64,000 nucleotides of DNA from Chlorops oryzae (GCA_020466095.1 CM035806.1:70013077-70077076), one strand, 5' to 3'; positions 11,426 through 22,370 are shown, counted from the stretch's first letter. Made by a program: numbers and translations. Notes: generated by a model not told the origin, from the letters alone.

Positions 11426-12993
11426 TGTTAAGTCTTTTCATGTCGCTCTCGGTTTGTATGCATGCAAAGACTCAAGACACGAACGTGAAAACAGTGAATA
11501 ATGCGTTTCAAAAAATATTTGTTTTGAATTAATTTTATGAATAGAAACCACTTACCGATTTTAATGGTTATAGTCTCCAAAAACTCGTCATAGATTGAGG
11601 TTTGCGGCATTTGACTCGAAAATTTATTTTTTCTTACTAGGGTCATTTTTTGGCCAGTTAGGGGATGGAACCCAAAATTCAGTTTTAAAAAAAGATAATA
11701 ATTATAACATATTATTAAAACATACCAAAAACGAATCCAATATTCTTCATATTAGGCTCGTTTAAAAGGTAATTTTGTAAATTTTTCGAATATGCATACT
11801 GAACATGCTCGTTCTTGTTCCTACGGCATCTATATTATAGATTGAAGTTCGTGAGGCATTTTTCTTTAATTTAAGCCTATTTTTGTATGGGGACCCCCCT
11901 AAGGAGGGGAGATAGAGGGTAGGTATGTTTGAAGAAAATGTTTGGGGTAAAAAAATAATGGGGGTCGGTGATATATATCATGTTAGGGAGACAAAGTTAA
12001 TGGGGGTCGGTCAAACATTTGACTCCTCTAGGGACACTCTGGGGCTAGTTAGGACAGTGGGGGAAATTCATAAAAAAATTACTTTTGTATGGGAGCCCCC
12101 TTAAGGAGTGAAGATAGGGGGAAGGTTTGTTTGGAGAAATTGTTGGGAATAAAAAAATAATTGGATTTGGCCTTACATTTGAGCCCTCTAGGAGCGACTC
12201 TGCTTACAGTAACTTCAAAAATTTGGAAAAAAATAAAAAATTAAATTTTTCAAATGACTTGGTGCGTGACATTTTTTTATCAAATAACCTTAAAATTAGT
12301 GTTTTATGGCATCTTTAATAAAAGTTCATCGTACAATAATACAGGAAATTTTTTTGGAGAAAAAAACACTAAAAGTCATCACCCTAATATGCATATGGTC
12401 AAATTCGCGAGAAAGTAAACCAGAGAGAGATTTTTTTTTTAAATATTACCTGAAATGTTCTTAAATACGAAAGATTATTTCGTATAGCTTCGGGGAACAC
12501 GAAATTAAAAGGAGTGTAAAATGTTTTTGGGTGACATTTATACATAGTCGTACCTGTACCTCAGTCGCGAAAGGATGGCAAAAAATAACGGATCGCAGCA
12601 AAAGTTAAAAAAAATATAGTTTCACGTTTTTTTTCCGAGCCTTTTAAATTTGATAACATAGAATATTATGTATTTTACCTGAATCTTATGAAGTTTGACC
12701 AAATTTTGGGTTGGGTATGCATTTTTGTCCGCAAGGATTTGGGTCGTAAAATTTTTGTAGCGTGGCAGTGCAAAAAAAACAAAAAGTTTTTTTTTCGATA
12801 AATTTAACCCGTTTTATTAATGCACTATAACAAATGTTTTGACTATTTTAAATGTGTTGTTGGGATCAATGAAAAAAAAAATAAAATATAACATATTTAA
12901 TGTATTAAAAAGCGACTAAACACGTGTAGCGTGGCAGTGTTTTAAAAAAAAATTTTATATTTTAAAAAAATTATTATAAATTTCCAGACGCGC
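11426..12993. other. Left subterminal non-coding region of the long-TIR transposon
   Basis: No gene was recognised. Two diverged direct repeats (about 11877-12035 and 12084-12200) share TTTTGTATGGGR-CCCCC-TAAGGAG and a CTCTAGG block. Two copies of the 15-mer TGTAGCGTGGCAGTG lie at 12756 and 12925. A TTTCCAG just before 12988 could be a splice acceptor for the transposase exon. Confidence 0.6.
12756..12939 (+). repeat. 15-mer TGTAGCGTGGCAGTG, two left copies
   Basis: Exact copies lie at 12756-12770 and 12925-12939, in the same orientation as the four right-hand copies. The reverse complement CACTGCCACGCTACA resembles the element's end CACTGTGCTACA with extra bases in the middle. A role as subterminal transposase-binding sites is inferred. 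Confidence 0.85.
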
Positions 12994-13794
12994 ATGACCA
13001 AAGCTCAGCAAAATAAAAATTATATTGCTAAGCTAAAAGCAACACATAAATTTGATGAACACAAACAGGATAAAGCTGCTTAAATGAGGGCGTATCGACA
13101 GCGAAAAAAGAATGCAGAAAATAATATGCCATTTGAAACTAAAGCTGATGCTATTGCAAAACGCCGCAAAGCAACACGGGAAAGTGTGCGAAAATGTCGT
13201 GAACGAAAAAGTGCTGAAGTAAAAGCAAATATAGGACATAATGCAACACAGGTTTTCTGGGGCAGATAGTACGAGTTTAAGTGAAATATGTTCTAAAGGA
13301 TATAACTCTGTACAAACGCTCGCCAAGGCAGTAAGCAAAGCAGCGCGCGCATTTCCAACATCACCAACAAGAAAGAGAGCTGTGTTGGCCCGTATTGTTT
13401 CCAATATGAATGCAGCCGATCAAAAAGTATTGGCCAATGCTAAAATTTGTTCCAAATGTGATGCTTCAAAAGGCAATCACAGAATTTAATGGGCGTGATG
13501 ATATTCGCGTGTCTCGCCCAAAATTCGTGATGTTAAAGAATATGTTTGTCCGGAAACTGGGGACAAAATCTTGTTAGCCACAAACCAGGATGAGGTACAG
13601 AATGCTCACTGGAATCAGCGCCAGCTCTCACTTTTTACGACTGGTTTATATTATAATGAAAAGTTTCAAGCACAAGTCTTCGTATGCAACAACTTATCAC
13701 ACACAAAAGACATCATTGTTCCATATTTGTGGCAATTGCTAACAAATTTACCGAGATCACTCAAAATTTTAAAAATATGGAGTGACGGGCCGTC
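12994..13794 (+). pseudogene. Transposase-like protein, N-terminal part (basic domain)
   Basis: From the ATG at 12994 the frame runs 29 codons to a stop at 13081, then reopens in the same frame. It carries highly basic RAYRQRKKN and KRRKATRESVRKCRERKS segments that look like a bZIP-style DNA-binding region. A frameshift near 13245 leads to a Ser/Ala-rich helical part. A CSKCDASKG segment and, after a stop at 13487-13489, an HWNQRQLSLFTTG...IWSDGPS segment follow. The SDGPS block is cut exactly by the Transib at 13795, and the reading resumes at 17900. In families known to me this is a conserved transposase-like protein from insects and cnidarians; SDGP could hold a catalytic Asp, which is inferred. 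Confidence 0.6.
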
Positions 13795-14231
13795 ACACAG
13801 TGCTTTGTCTCCATACAAAAGTGGGACAAAAATAGAAGGAGTAGTCCAAAGTTAATGAAATTTGGCATTTTAGTTAATTTGAGGTCGCTGATTCCGAATC
13901 TGAAATCAAATTTAATGTCAATGTCATAATTTTGTCAAAAATCGCGTTTAAATTGTGAAATTTCACCTTTTTCAAATGATTGTAAAAATATAAAAAATTC
14001 AATAAAACTCCAAACCAAAATTTTTTAATTATTATCTGTACTTTTGTCTTTTCAAAACTGTTTTCTTTATTCAAAAATTTTGTATACTTGTTAGTTAAAA
14101 ATATTTTTTGTTAGAGCATGTTTGCCCCTAAAAGATGCCATATTTCTTTGCCATTGTGATGATTTTTGCTAAATAAATGTTATTCCTTGTATGCTATTGA
14201 AAGCATTCAAGGACATTTCATAAAATTTGAT

Positions 14232-16600
14232 TCAACTGGGTTCGAGATAATTTTCAAGAAAAGAATCTTCCTCGTTAATATTTTTGAAGTATTTCATTTT
14301 TCTATTTTGTGTCATACCAGGATGTGATGAAATCAGGAGATACGAGATTAAGTCTTCATTTGTGCTTACTCTAGAAATTTTGCGAGTGTGCTTCAAACGT
14401 GTATACCGTATTTGCTTGTGCGTTGCTTCTAATGCCTCTTCAGATAGGAGCCCTAAAAATTAGAGTTAATTATTGAAATATTTGGAGAAATATGTGAAGG
14501 TTACGTACCTATTGGCATATCAAAATATTTAATAACATCGCATCCATGCACTAAAACTTTGTGCACAGAACTTGGCATATAATACCAACTGTATAGATCT
14601 ATGTACAAATTGCTCGTGGACGTAAGGAGGTCATTAAATTCATTGATAATAATTTTTCTTCCGGATGACAATATTCGCAAAATTAACGAAAAGTTGTATA
14701 TTAAATCTGCATTAAGGTAAGTTATTTTTGCAGATTCTTCATAGTACCAAAAGAACGTTCTTGCTGTGTTTCCATCATTAGTGGTGCCATACCCAGCTTT
14801 GACGTTTGGTATTAACTGTTTCTTGAAATTTCTAAGGGCATGTAAACTAGGAAAACAATTTTCGTGTAAGGCGTTTATAGTTTTTCGCAAAACACAGTAC
14901 TTTTCTTCCGATAAGTCCAGTTCGAAGTATAATGTTAATGCGTCCAACAATGTTAAGTGTTTTTCATTTTCTTTCCTTTCTTGAAGATTTTGTCTTTTTC
15001 TTACACATTGCAACGCAAAGTCTAATTCTTCCTCGCTATATTCATCTAATAATTCGGCCACTTTCCTTTTTTTAGTTTTGTCAGACAAAAGCCCAAATTG
15101 TTTTTGCGGTCTACCGCGGCTAGTACTAGGTTGCTGATAGGGATGGGTAGTGCAAATCTAGATTCGATTTTTTCGAATTTCGAACATTTTTTGAGCATTC
15201 GACTATTCGATTCGAAAAGTGGCACTGCAAGTTCGATTTATTCGAATATATTCGAATTTTCAGAAAACATATATATCAGTATTCTTACAACTTGATAGTG
15301 CATATCTGTATATATTTTGGCACCATGATGAGGTCAGAAAGCAAGAGGAGTTGGCTGTAAAGTATTTTGGGGGAAAAAGAATTAAAATACTAGAAACATA
15401 TAAAGCAAGACAATAGTCTTAGTAAATAAAATGTTCAATTAATTGTGATGAAAATTGTTTTAAATCAAATTTCCCGTTGATTGGACCTGGTTCCATAACC
15501 TTGTATGTGTTGAATATTTAATATAAGCTCGAAATTCAAACAATTTGTAAAGTGTTTTAAATTTGGACCCGTATAAAACATTCTTCGAAATACATTGATT
15601 TTAATTCTTTTTCGTGTCTAACTTCATCCGAAAAGCGGCGAAATAAAAATCTAAGCCAAATTCGTAAAATTTGTGTAGCAAGCCCGCAGAATTTTTTAAG
15701 TTATTAAACGATTGTTAAGGTGCATGTCTGATCTTGATAAATGATACCCAACAGTGAAATGAAAATTGTCTTAACTAGTTGCAGGTCAATTTAAACCCAT
15801 TATGCTTTGCTCAAAAAGAGGCACGCAACAGGTAAAAAATTAGAGCGGGAAGAAGATCCTTAGAGAAAAAAATTCAGTTTTATGTTTTTATTTACAGTTT
15901 TTAACAGGGACAGTAACAGTTATAACTTTTATAATAAAAGTTTAACAAAACCAGAACATTTTTGACTTTTATTTTATTTGAAAAAAAAATTTACTGTTTA
16001 ATATTGACTTTTATGTTTCTAGTCAAACGATAACTTTTAAACTGAGACAAATATTTCTTTTTGTCAGACGAGATGTTTGTGGTTGTGACAGCCGAGCATG
16101 TCATCTGTTTTCAGTGTTGCCCGTTTTTCAAGTAAATTCGATTATTTTCGGTGGAAACTTCGATTCTACCGAATTTCGGCCCTCTTATGTTCGATTTAAA
16201 AAATTCGTACTTTTAGGGCAAAAGATCGATTTTATTCGATTTTCGAATATTCGAAAATCGAATTTGCCCATCCCTAGTTGCTGAAATAACATTATTATAC
16301 TTGGAATCTTATAATTTTTGACGCATTAAATACTTCATCTGAAATAGTAAACTCCAACGCTTGTTGTTTTAACCATTCGGCATTTCTTTGCAAAAAGTGT
16401 TCTTTGCGGTAACCGCTCTCAAGCCACTTTGTTTTGAGTTTAAGGCAAATAAACTTCAATTTTTCTTTTACATTATATTTCTCACATGAAGCGACATCAA
16501 TTTTTTTTTCTATGTAAGAAAATAAAACACTAGCTTTGTCTCGTTGACCTGCACCAATCCACAAATTAAACAATTCTTCATTTGTTATAACAACTGACAT
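14232..16600 (-). pseudogene. Transib transposase, three exons, catalytic core deleted
   Basis: Exon 1 is 16600-16334. A candidate 53-nt intron follows (16333-16281, GT...AG). Exon 2 is about 15133-14509, and a 56-nt intron at 14508-14453 leads to exon 3 (14452-14232, ending in a stop). Exon 2 begins with a STSRGRPQKQF motif and a SDKTKKRK nuclear-localisation-like run. It later reads GYGTTNDGNTARTFF, MPSSVHKVLVHG and, across the intron, PIGLLSEEALEA, which resembles the conserved C-terminus around the catalytic Glu of Transib/RAG1 proteins. Only about 360 codons remain against roughly 600-700 in the family. The jump from FKKQLIP to KAGYGTTNDG shows an in-frame deletion of the region that should hold both catalytic Asp residues. 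Confidence 0.75.
15138..16276. mobile_element. 1.14-kb hAT-type element, TAGGGATGGG termini
   Basis: The ends TAGGGATGGG and CCCATCCCTA are flanked by the perfect 8-bp duplication GTTGCTGA (15130-15137, 16277-16284). The subterminal regions are rich in TTCGAAT-like motifs. No transposase ORF was seen. It lies on the predicted splice acceptor of the Transib transposase intron 1. A related left end occurs at 32526. Confidence 0.9.
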
Positions 16601-16753
16601 TTTAAATTTTTTATTGATATTGAAAATTTAATTTAAAAGTTTGCAAAATCACTTGTTCTGATTGCAGTCAACAAAACATAAACATTAAAAATATAAAAAA
16701 AGAATATAAGAAAGAAAAGAAACAAAATTATCTATACGTATATGAAACCATTA

Positions 16754-16990
16754 GGGTGGTTCTAAAAACAAAATATATTTTATTTCGGAATACAATACAA
16801 ATAAGAAAAAGTTGTAAAAATTTTTTTTTTCTAAATTTTGTATTTCTTATCTAGGCCAATGGCAACATTTGCGCGCTATTGTATTCCGAAATGAAATATT
16901 TTTTATTCGTATGTTCCTTAATATCGAGCTAAAGGTCAGTTGCATTTTCATTTTCTAATGAGAAACTATTTTTTGTTTTTCGAACCACCC
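16754..16990. mobile_element. 237-bp MITE, GGGTGGTTC termini, TA duplication
   Basis: The inverted ends GGGTGGTTCTAAAAACAAA and TTTGTTTTTCGAACCACCC are flanked by TA on both sides (16752-16753, 16991-16992). This is consistent with a Tc1/mariner-type non-autonomous element. Confidence 0.85.
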
Positions 16991-17894
16991 TAGCAACCAC
17001 AACAGGTATGAAATATATCGGTTGCACTTGAACAAATATAAAATAAAGTTTATGAGAATATGTTTAAAAAGGAATGCTAAAAAGTAGGGCAACCAACTTT
17101 ATGTTTCTTATTTTCCACAAAGAAGTCTTATTTTATGTTAAAAATTTAGTTTTTTTGCGATTTCATTGCAAAGTCAAACAAAACTTTATAATCTTATGAA
17201 AACTATGAATTAATATCGGTTAATCGCATCTTTCCATAGCCTAGTAAGTAGAGGTCTTGGATATATATAAAAATTATACTATGAGTTCTAACAGAGTTCA
17301 AAACCATTAAAGTACTCATACTTTTACTTCAGGTTCATTCAGCACTAAAAATATGATTTAGACCAGTGTTTGAAACCGCATATTTCAAAAAATGGGACGA
17401 ACTGGGATGTGATTTATACATTTTCTGAAAGCTAATGAATGGTTCTAAAAAATATAAAAAAATTAAAAAGGTGTTTTTCGGTGATTTTTTTTAAATTACT
17501 TCCAAATATTGATAATTTCTTTAATTTTATGTGAATTTGTGCAATATTTATAGCTCTCGAAAAAAATCAACGTTCATTTGTCGATAAATTTTATAATATC
17601 GCATTTTTTTATTCAAATTAGCTTAAAAATACAAAAATTAAAACGATTCAATAGACTAAAAATCGAAATTTTTAGAAAAGTTTTACATAAATGCTCAAAA
17701 TCAATAATTTTTTTTATATAAAATCCGATAAAAAGCCCTTACTTTGAACTGATGTAACACCTACAAATATAATTTATTCCTAAAAATATTTTGGCCTTTT
17801 TCTAGTGGAAGTTTTTCCTTTACAACGATACCAAATTTGCCTGGATCCGCTACCATACAATTTTTGATTTATTTCCACTAGACAAAGCACTGTG

Positions 17895-18298
17895 CGTCAT
17901 CTCAGTTGAAAAATAAATTCATTGCTGCTGTAATTCGTCACTTTGAAAATATATTAGGAATCAAAATTATTTGGAACTACTTTGCAACATCGCACGGTAA
18001 AGGCTGCGTAGATGGGATAGGTGCAACTGTAAAAACAATCGTTCAAAAACACATCAGAGCACGTGATATTGTTGTTAATAATGCATTTGATTTTGTACAA
18101 GCATTCTGCATGACGCCATCCAAAATTAAAGTTGAAGAAATTACAGAGAATGAAATTGAAACTGTTAACGCTGATTTAGAAATCGTCAAGCTGTTCTCAC
18201 AAGCCAAAGCCATCCCAAATATATCCAGCGCCCACCAAATTCAAGTACTTGATAACAAGCTCGTTACCTTTTATACATCAAAACAAGGGTATAACTAA
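17895..18298 (+). pseudogene. Transposase-like protein, C-terminal part
   Basis: This is the continuation of the ORF cut by the Transib. The reading SQLKNKF is followed by IIWNYFATSHGKGCVDGIGATVK, a strongly conserved block in this transposase-like family. After it come a helical tail (VNNAFDFVQAF...VEEITENE) and the stop at 18298. The block ATSHGKG..DGIG probably belongs to the catalytic or metal-binding core, which is inferred. The fragment itself is open over 130 codons, so the coding damage lies mostly upstream. Confidence 0.65.
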
Positions 18299-18528
18299 AA
18301 GATGTATACCTATCATTTAGTTGTGATTTTTTTATACTTTAGTAGATAAGAAAGTTCCTATGTATTCAGAATGAAGTCTTTTTTTCCGGAATGGATTATA
18401 TTAAATTAGTCTTAACGTATCAACCACCAAATAAAGTATTCATATTTTTCTCACTTTTGAAATATTTTTAGTTTTTATTTGCCTGTTATAAATGATTTTT
18501 GGGCATCACTTATTATTCAATTTGTACG

Positions 18529-18922
18529 TGTAGCGTGGCAGTGATTTTCATGTAGCGTGGCAGTGCTCAGTTTTATGGTCATAAATCCTAGTAAAATTAA
18601 TTTTTTACGCACACCAAAGGGTTCTGCCTTTGATTTGATTCTTCATCTATAAAATATAGGAGGGAAAACGATATCGGTTGCGAAGATTCGCAGAGTTTTA
18701 AGAAAATGTACATCAGCCTCTGCACACACTGCCAAAATCGTGTAGCGTGGCAGTGCAATGAAATCGCTTATAACTTTAAAGTTATTAAACTTATAAAGAA
18801 ATATAAATATGCAAAATGTAGCCTTTGGTGGTCTTCATAAAATGTGCTAAAATTATTTGCATCTTGAATATACAGTTTCAAAGATATGAGCGAAAACATC
18901 GTACGAATGTAGCGTGGCAGTG
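18529..18922 (+). repeat. 15-mer TGTAGCGTGGCAGTG, four right copies
   Basis: Exact copies lie at 18529-18543, 18551-18565, 18741-18755 and 18908-18922, all in the + orientation, between the transposase stop and the right long inverted repeat. Confidence 0.9.
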
Positions 18923-18976
18923 AAAAAATTTGACCATATATATATGCACAATCCTGACATGGCACGACATCGATAT

Positions 18977-19483
18977 CATGATGAGAGTCAAATTTTCATG
19001 TTTACAAAAATCGTTGTAACTTGAACATTTTTCAACCGATTTTGATAAGCGATAGCATATTTTACTCGAGATACAATGTACTTTGATAATAACTGTAAGA
19101 AACTGAATGTTTTTTAGGATTTGTTACATAAAAAATACGTCAAACTGTAAACAACGTGAAAAAAATGGGTAAATTTTAGATAACTTTCATAAATATCCAA
19201 TTTTTTTTGTAGGAAGTATAGATAATTGTATATGTTTCAAAAGCTCAATGTTTCTAGTTTCCAAAACTGTATAGCAATTGAAAATCGGTCAAAAATTGAC
19301 GGAGTGACAATCGTTTAAGTGCGCGGAGTACGGGAAAAACGGTTTTTAAACAATAACTTGAAAATTTGGGGGTGTTTGACAATTTTGAAACACATTTTCA
19401 TGATGTACTCATCAAGACCTACAACGTATGCTAGGTCGCTCAAAAAGTGATTTCGATTTTTTTTTTTTTTTTGTAGCACAGTG
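18977..19483 (-). repeat. Right long terminal inverted repeat
   Basis: It is the inverted partner of 10932-11425. It includes a T-homopolymer near 19458-19472 just inside the TGTAGCACAGTG end, which the left copy lacks. Confidence 0.9.
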
Positions 19484-19980
19484 TAATTATAAGAGTGTCA
19501 TAGTATTTAATTTAATTGCCTTCAAAATAAGCCTAAGCTGGTGTAAATGGGACAAACGATTCAAAAGTTATTATAAAATTAGTAGTGTAATGTTTTTTCT
19601 CATTTCTCATTAACTAAAAACCTTAACGGTTTTATACGAAGTTTAAGGCTTGATTAATATTAAAGTTTTATATACCTACACTAATGAATTCAATACTAAT
19701 ATATATTAAAAAGTTTATGTTCATATTATAAAAATGCTCAAAGCATAATTATGTTATTTTTTCTTCGTATCTTTTACAAATATTACAAACGCTGAAAGCA
19801 TACTTCTGTCATTTATCTTTTTTTGAGTACAAAAATGAATTCAATAAAGGCAAATTTTCCTTTTTAAAATATTTTTTTTTAGCTGCGTTTTTTTGACGAT
19901 TTTTTAAAGTTCAATGCCGATTTTGACGATTTTTCTGTTAAAAAGTGACGGTTTTAGCCAAAAATCATCTGGCAGCCCTG

Positions 19981-20071
19981 CGTCTAGTATGTCTTGGAGT
20001 CAAGGGGGCAACAAAATCATGTCCCACAGCGGCAATGTGCGCATTACTGAACATAACGCCTCTCCATATAA
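19981..20071 (+). pseudogene. LOA-like ORF2 connector fragment
   Basis: This short stretch of the LOA-like ORF2 lies between two insertions. It reads LVCLGVKGATKSCPTAAMCA and then LLNITPLHIT. It continues the RT thumb cut at 10430 and leads into the RNase H part at 20789. Confidence 0.7.
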
Positions 20072-20788
20072 TAGCCTTTTCAGACTAGCAGCCAAATCTA
20101 GATTTAGAGCCAACTTCTGCATTTATCCGTGTATTTAAATGCATTTAGGGCCTGCTAAATGCAGTGATATATTCTGAATTTATGATGAATTCTCTGCAAC
20201 AGTGGCGAGAAAAGTACGAAATAAAATTTAATTCTAGGCAACCCCAGCCCAAACAGCTGGTTGACGCCTGCCAAAAATTATGAAAAATCGAGAAAAGTGT
20301 GTTTAGAAGAAATGAAAAACCCCACTTGTTAACAAAAACGATGTTCCTCCTCTTTAAATATGACATTACCTCTATTTTGAGAAACTCCCTTCTATCCATT
20401 TGTTCCTTGTTTTTAAAGACATTCAAAAATAAGGAGGCCAAGTTTATAATAAGCCAATGCGGGACAACCACCCCTATCCAAAAAAGACACAGAATTTGCT
20501 GGAATTGTTGTACTTAAATTAGAAAGCAACAATATTACTATTGATTTATGAATTATATATATAATAGGAAAAATATATTTTATTTGACATCACAACTTTG
20601 ATCACAACTGTCTTTTCGGGACGGTTCCGCATAATGCGGGACGGTTGGTCGCCTTATTTCACAAAAGGAACAGTTGACTTAAATGCAGAATGCTGCTAAA
20701 TGCAAATAGGTGTAGTCTGAAAGGGTATTTTTGACAACTGCATTTAGCGCGCTAAATACTGCTTTTATTTGCTAGTCTGAAAAGCCTA
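20072..20788. mobile_element. 717-bp element with TTTTCAGACTAGCA termini, TAA duplication
   Basis: The ends TAGCCTTTTCAGACTAGCA and TGCTAGTCTGAAAAGCCTA (one mismatch) are flanked by TAA (20069-20071, 20789-20791). Removal joins the LOA-like reading PLHIT|IQYEAA. ORFs inside (108 codons on the - strand at most) were not recognised. The TWA duplication fits PIF/Harbinger. Confidence 0.8.
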
Positions 20789-21762
20789 TAACTATTCAGT
20801 ATGAGGCGGCAAGAAGCGCACTTCGAATCCCCAATGCATTAATGCTACGAGAAGGGGATCTCACGAATCACCTAAGCATCTTAAGAATGGTCTACCATGA
20901 GCCTTCATTTCGGATGCGGGACAGCTGTGAAAAACAATACATCTTCCAGAGGACATTCGAGGTTGGAATCAGATCACGACAGTCCTGGAAAGATTTAGAG
21001 GTAAACTTACCACCACAAACACAGATGTGGTACACAGACGGATCTAAACTCGAAAACGACAACAGTGGTGCCGGAGTTTACGGACCGAGATGCAGTATTT
21101 CCGTACCGATGGGAAAATATCCCTCGGTGTTCTAGGCGGAAATACATGCCATTGAGCTTGGTGTCAGAGAATGCATGAAAAGGCGTGTAACAGGAGCGAA
21201 TATAGCGATCCACTCTGACAGCCAAGCGGCACTAAAGGCCCTACAATCCAATGTGATGGGCTCTAAACTCGTGCTGACTTGCCTACACCTTCTTCAAGTA
21301 CTCTCAAAAAGTAACAGAGTAAAGTTACTGTGGATTCCTGGCCATGAGGGATTCGAAGGAAATGAAAAAGCAGACCAACTGGCAAAGCAAGGTGCTGAGT
21401 CCGACTTCATAACCCCAAAGCCCTTCTGCAACGTCCAATCGAGCTACCTTCTTGATGTACTAGAGGCCTGGAAGTGTAGAAAGGTTTCTAGACACTGGGC
21501 TGTGCTTGAAGGCGTCAGACAATCGAAAAACGTTATTGCACCTGGCTGCTTTAAAGCCAGGGACATACTAAGCCTTAGTAGACTCGATCTAAGTCTACTC
21601 ACCGGATTTATGACTGGTCACGGACCAGTGAAATATTATCTGAAGAAGATAAAACTATCTGACACATATATCTGCCGATTCTGCGAAGAACAGAGTGAAA
21701 CCACTGTACACCTGCTCTGCGAATGTCTGGCAGTCGCTGTTAAGCGACTAAAATACCTATAA
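20789..21762 (+). pseudogene. LOA-like ORF2 RNase H domain and C-terminus
   Basis: The reading starts with IQYEAARSALRIPN. From about 21027 it enters RNase H: WYTDGSK (first Asp), a Glu in AEIHAIELG just after a TAG at 21133, SDSQAALKAL, and LWIPGHEGFEGNEKAD with the His and last Asp. The C-terminus carries CRFCEEQSETTVHLLCEC, a CCHC-like module of the type found at the end of such ORF2 proteins. Apart from the TAG the domain is well preserved. The 3' UTR (21763-21923) ends in the AATAATAA tail next to the 13-bp duplication. Confidence 0.85.
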
Positions 21763-22370
21763 AAGGCTTTCATTCAGCCTAGTAAGGTAAGAACTTTTAA
21801 CCCCAGATCAATCATAGGACTAATCAAAAGCCTAGGACTTAGCTGGCGTTAACATTAACACAGGATAGCACAATAGGCCACCATTGGTCGCAGTGCGCAA
21901 TTGTCCTCACAAAATAATAATAATATTTGTGGGCTTATTTGTGGGCGTGGCCCGAGGAGGACGGCATCAATTTTTTTTCAGGATATGTCCCTCTTCGTAG
22001 TTTACCAGTACACCAAATATCAATGAAATGTGGTGAGTGGTTCGCAAGTTACAAGCATTTTACTGAAAACACATTAAATTCATTTGTGGGCGTGGCAGTG
22101 GGCGGATGTCTCCCATTTTTACTTAGGATCATACTCGGACCCCGATATACATGTGTGCCAAATTTCGACTTCATTGGTTCAGCCGTTTCGGAGGAGATAC
22201 GACCAAGGACGGACGGACAGACGGACGGACGGACAGACGGACATGTCTAAATCGATTCAGTTTTTGATCCTGATCATTTCTATATATATTTTTCTATATC
22301 TCCGGAGCTTAATTCTCCCTGTTACAAGATTTGCACAAAACTAATATACCTCTCTTACGCTGGGTATAAA

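Larger units (their letters stand above)
13795..17894 (-). mobile_element. Transib DNA transposon (RAG1-related family), internally deleted
   Basis: The ends CACAGTGCTTTGTCT (13795) and AGACAAAGCACTGTG (to 17894) are inverted and flanked by the 5-bp duplication CGTCA (13790-13794 and 17895-17899). A 5-bp duplication and CAC(A/T)..TG ends are Transib traits, and the terminal heptamer here equals the V(D)J signal heptamer. Transposase exons lie on the - strand. Excision restores the host reading SDGPS|SQLKNKF. Two MITEs are nested inside. Confidence 0.85.
10932..19483 (+). mobile_element. DNA transposon with about 0.5-kb terminal inverted repeats
   Basis: The ends read CACAGTGCTACA (left) and TGTAGCACAGTG (right). 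The inverted repeats run 10932-11425 and 18977-19483, and TAA lies outside both ends. The interior holds a basic-domain protein split by a Transib, plus six exact 15-mers TGTAGCGTGGCAGTG. The superfamily is not settled: CACWGTG ends suggest CMC/Chapaev-like, but the long repeats and the transposase type leave other options open. It lies inside the hAT-type element. Confidence 0.75.
10431..19980. mobile_element. hAT-type element with GGGCTGCCAGAT termini, itself invaded
   Basis: The terminal inverted repeats AGGGCTGCCAGAT (10432) and ATCTGGCAGCCCT (19967-19979) match those of a 682-bp copy at 37870-38551, which has a clean 8-bp duplication. Both copies share subterminal CGATTTTATCGTCATTTGACG blocks and the 10.56-10.92 kb interior, in opposite orientation. 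Own DNA is about 10431-10931 and 19484-19980; the rest is a nested transposon. No matching 8-bp duplication was seen here (ATCAAGGA against CGTCTAGT), so one end may be altered. No transposase of its own was found. Confidence 0.7.
5964..21923 (+). mobile_element. LOA-like LINE (EN, RT, RNase H), interrupted
   Basis: The 13-bp target duplication TATTTGTGGGCTT at 5951-5963 and 21924-21936 defines the insertion in the mini-me minisatellite. The element encodes gag, endonuclease, RT and, about 10 kb downstream because of insertions, RNase H. It ends in an AATAATAATAA-like tail. The gag type plus terminal RNase H suggest the LOA clade; I-type is the alternative, as the TAA-rich tail would also fit it. 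Insertions inside it are a MITE (6822-6985), the hAT-type nest (10431-19980) and a MITE (20072-20788). Confidence 0.8.
5494..22370 (+). mobile_element. mini-me/DINE-like element, interrupted by a LOA-like LINE
   Basis: The element sits between the two halves of the Jockey gag. The host reading ...NRNK|VPQP... is continuous across it, with AAG at both junctions. Its own DNA is 5494-5963 and 21937-22370. Features are a subterminal ATACCCAGCG (5529-5538) mirrored by CGCTGGGTAT (22358-22367), three to four minisatellite units, a GACG/GACA microsatellite at about 22206-22242 and the following TCTAAATCGATTCAG core. This combination is known from Diptera as mini-me/DINE (Helentron-related) repeats. 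No protein is encoded by its own DNA. Confidence 0.6.

Noticed and set aside
12756..18922. Regularly repeated 15-mers as a CRISPR-like array
   Set aside because: Spacing is irregular over 6 kb, the genome is eukaryotic, and the copies lie inside a transposon.
22206..22250. GACG/GACA microsatellite as an independent locus
   Set aside because: It is an internal part of the mini-me-like element next to its conserved core.
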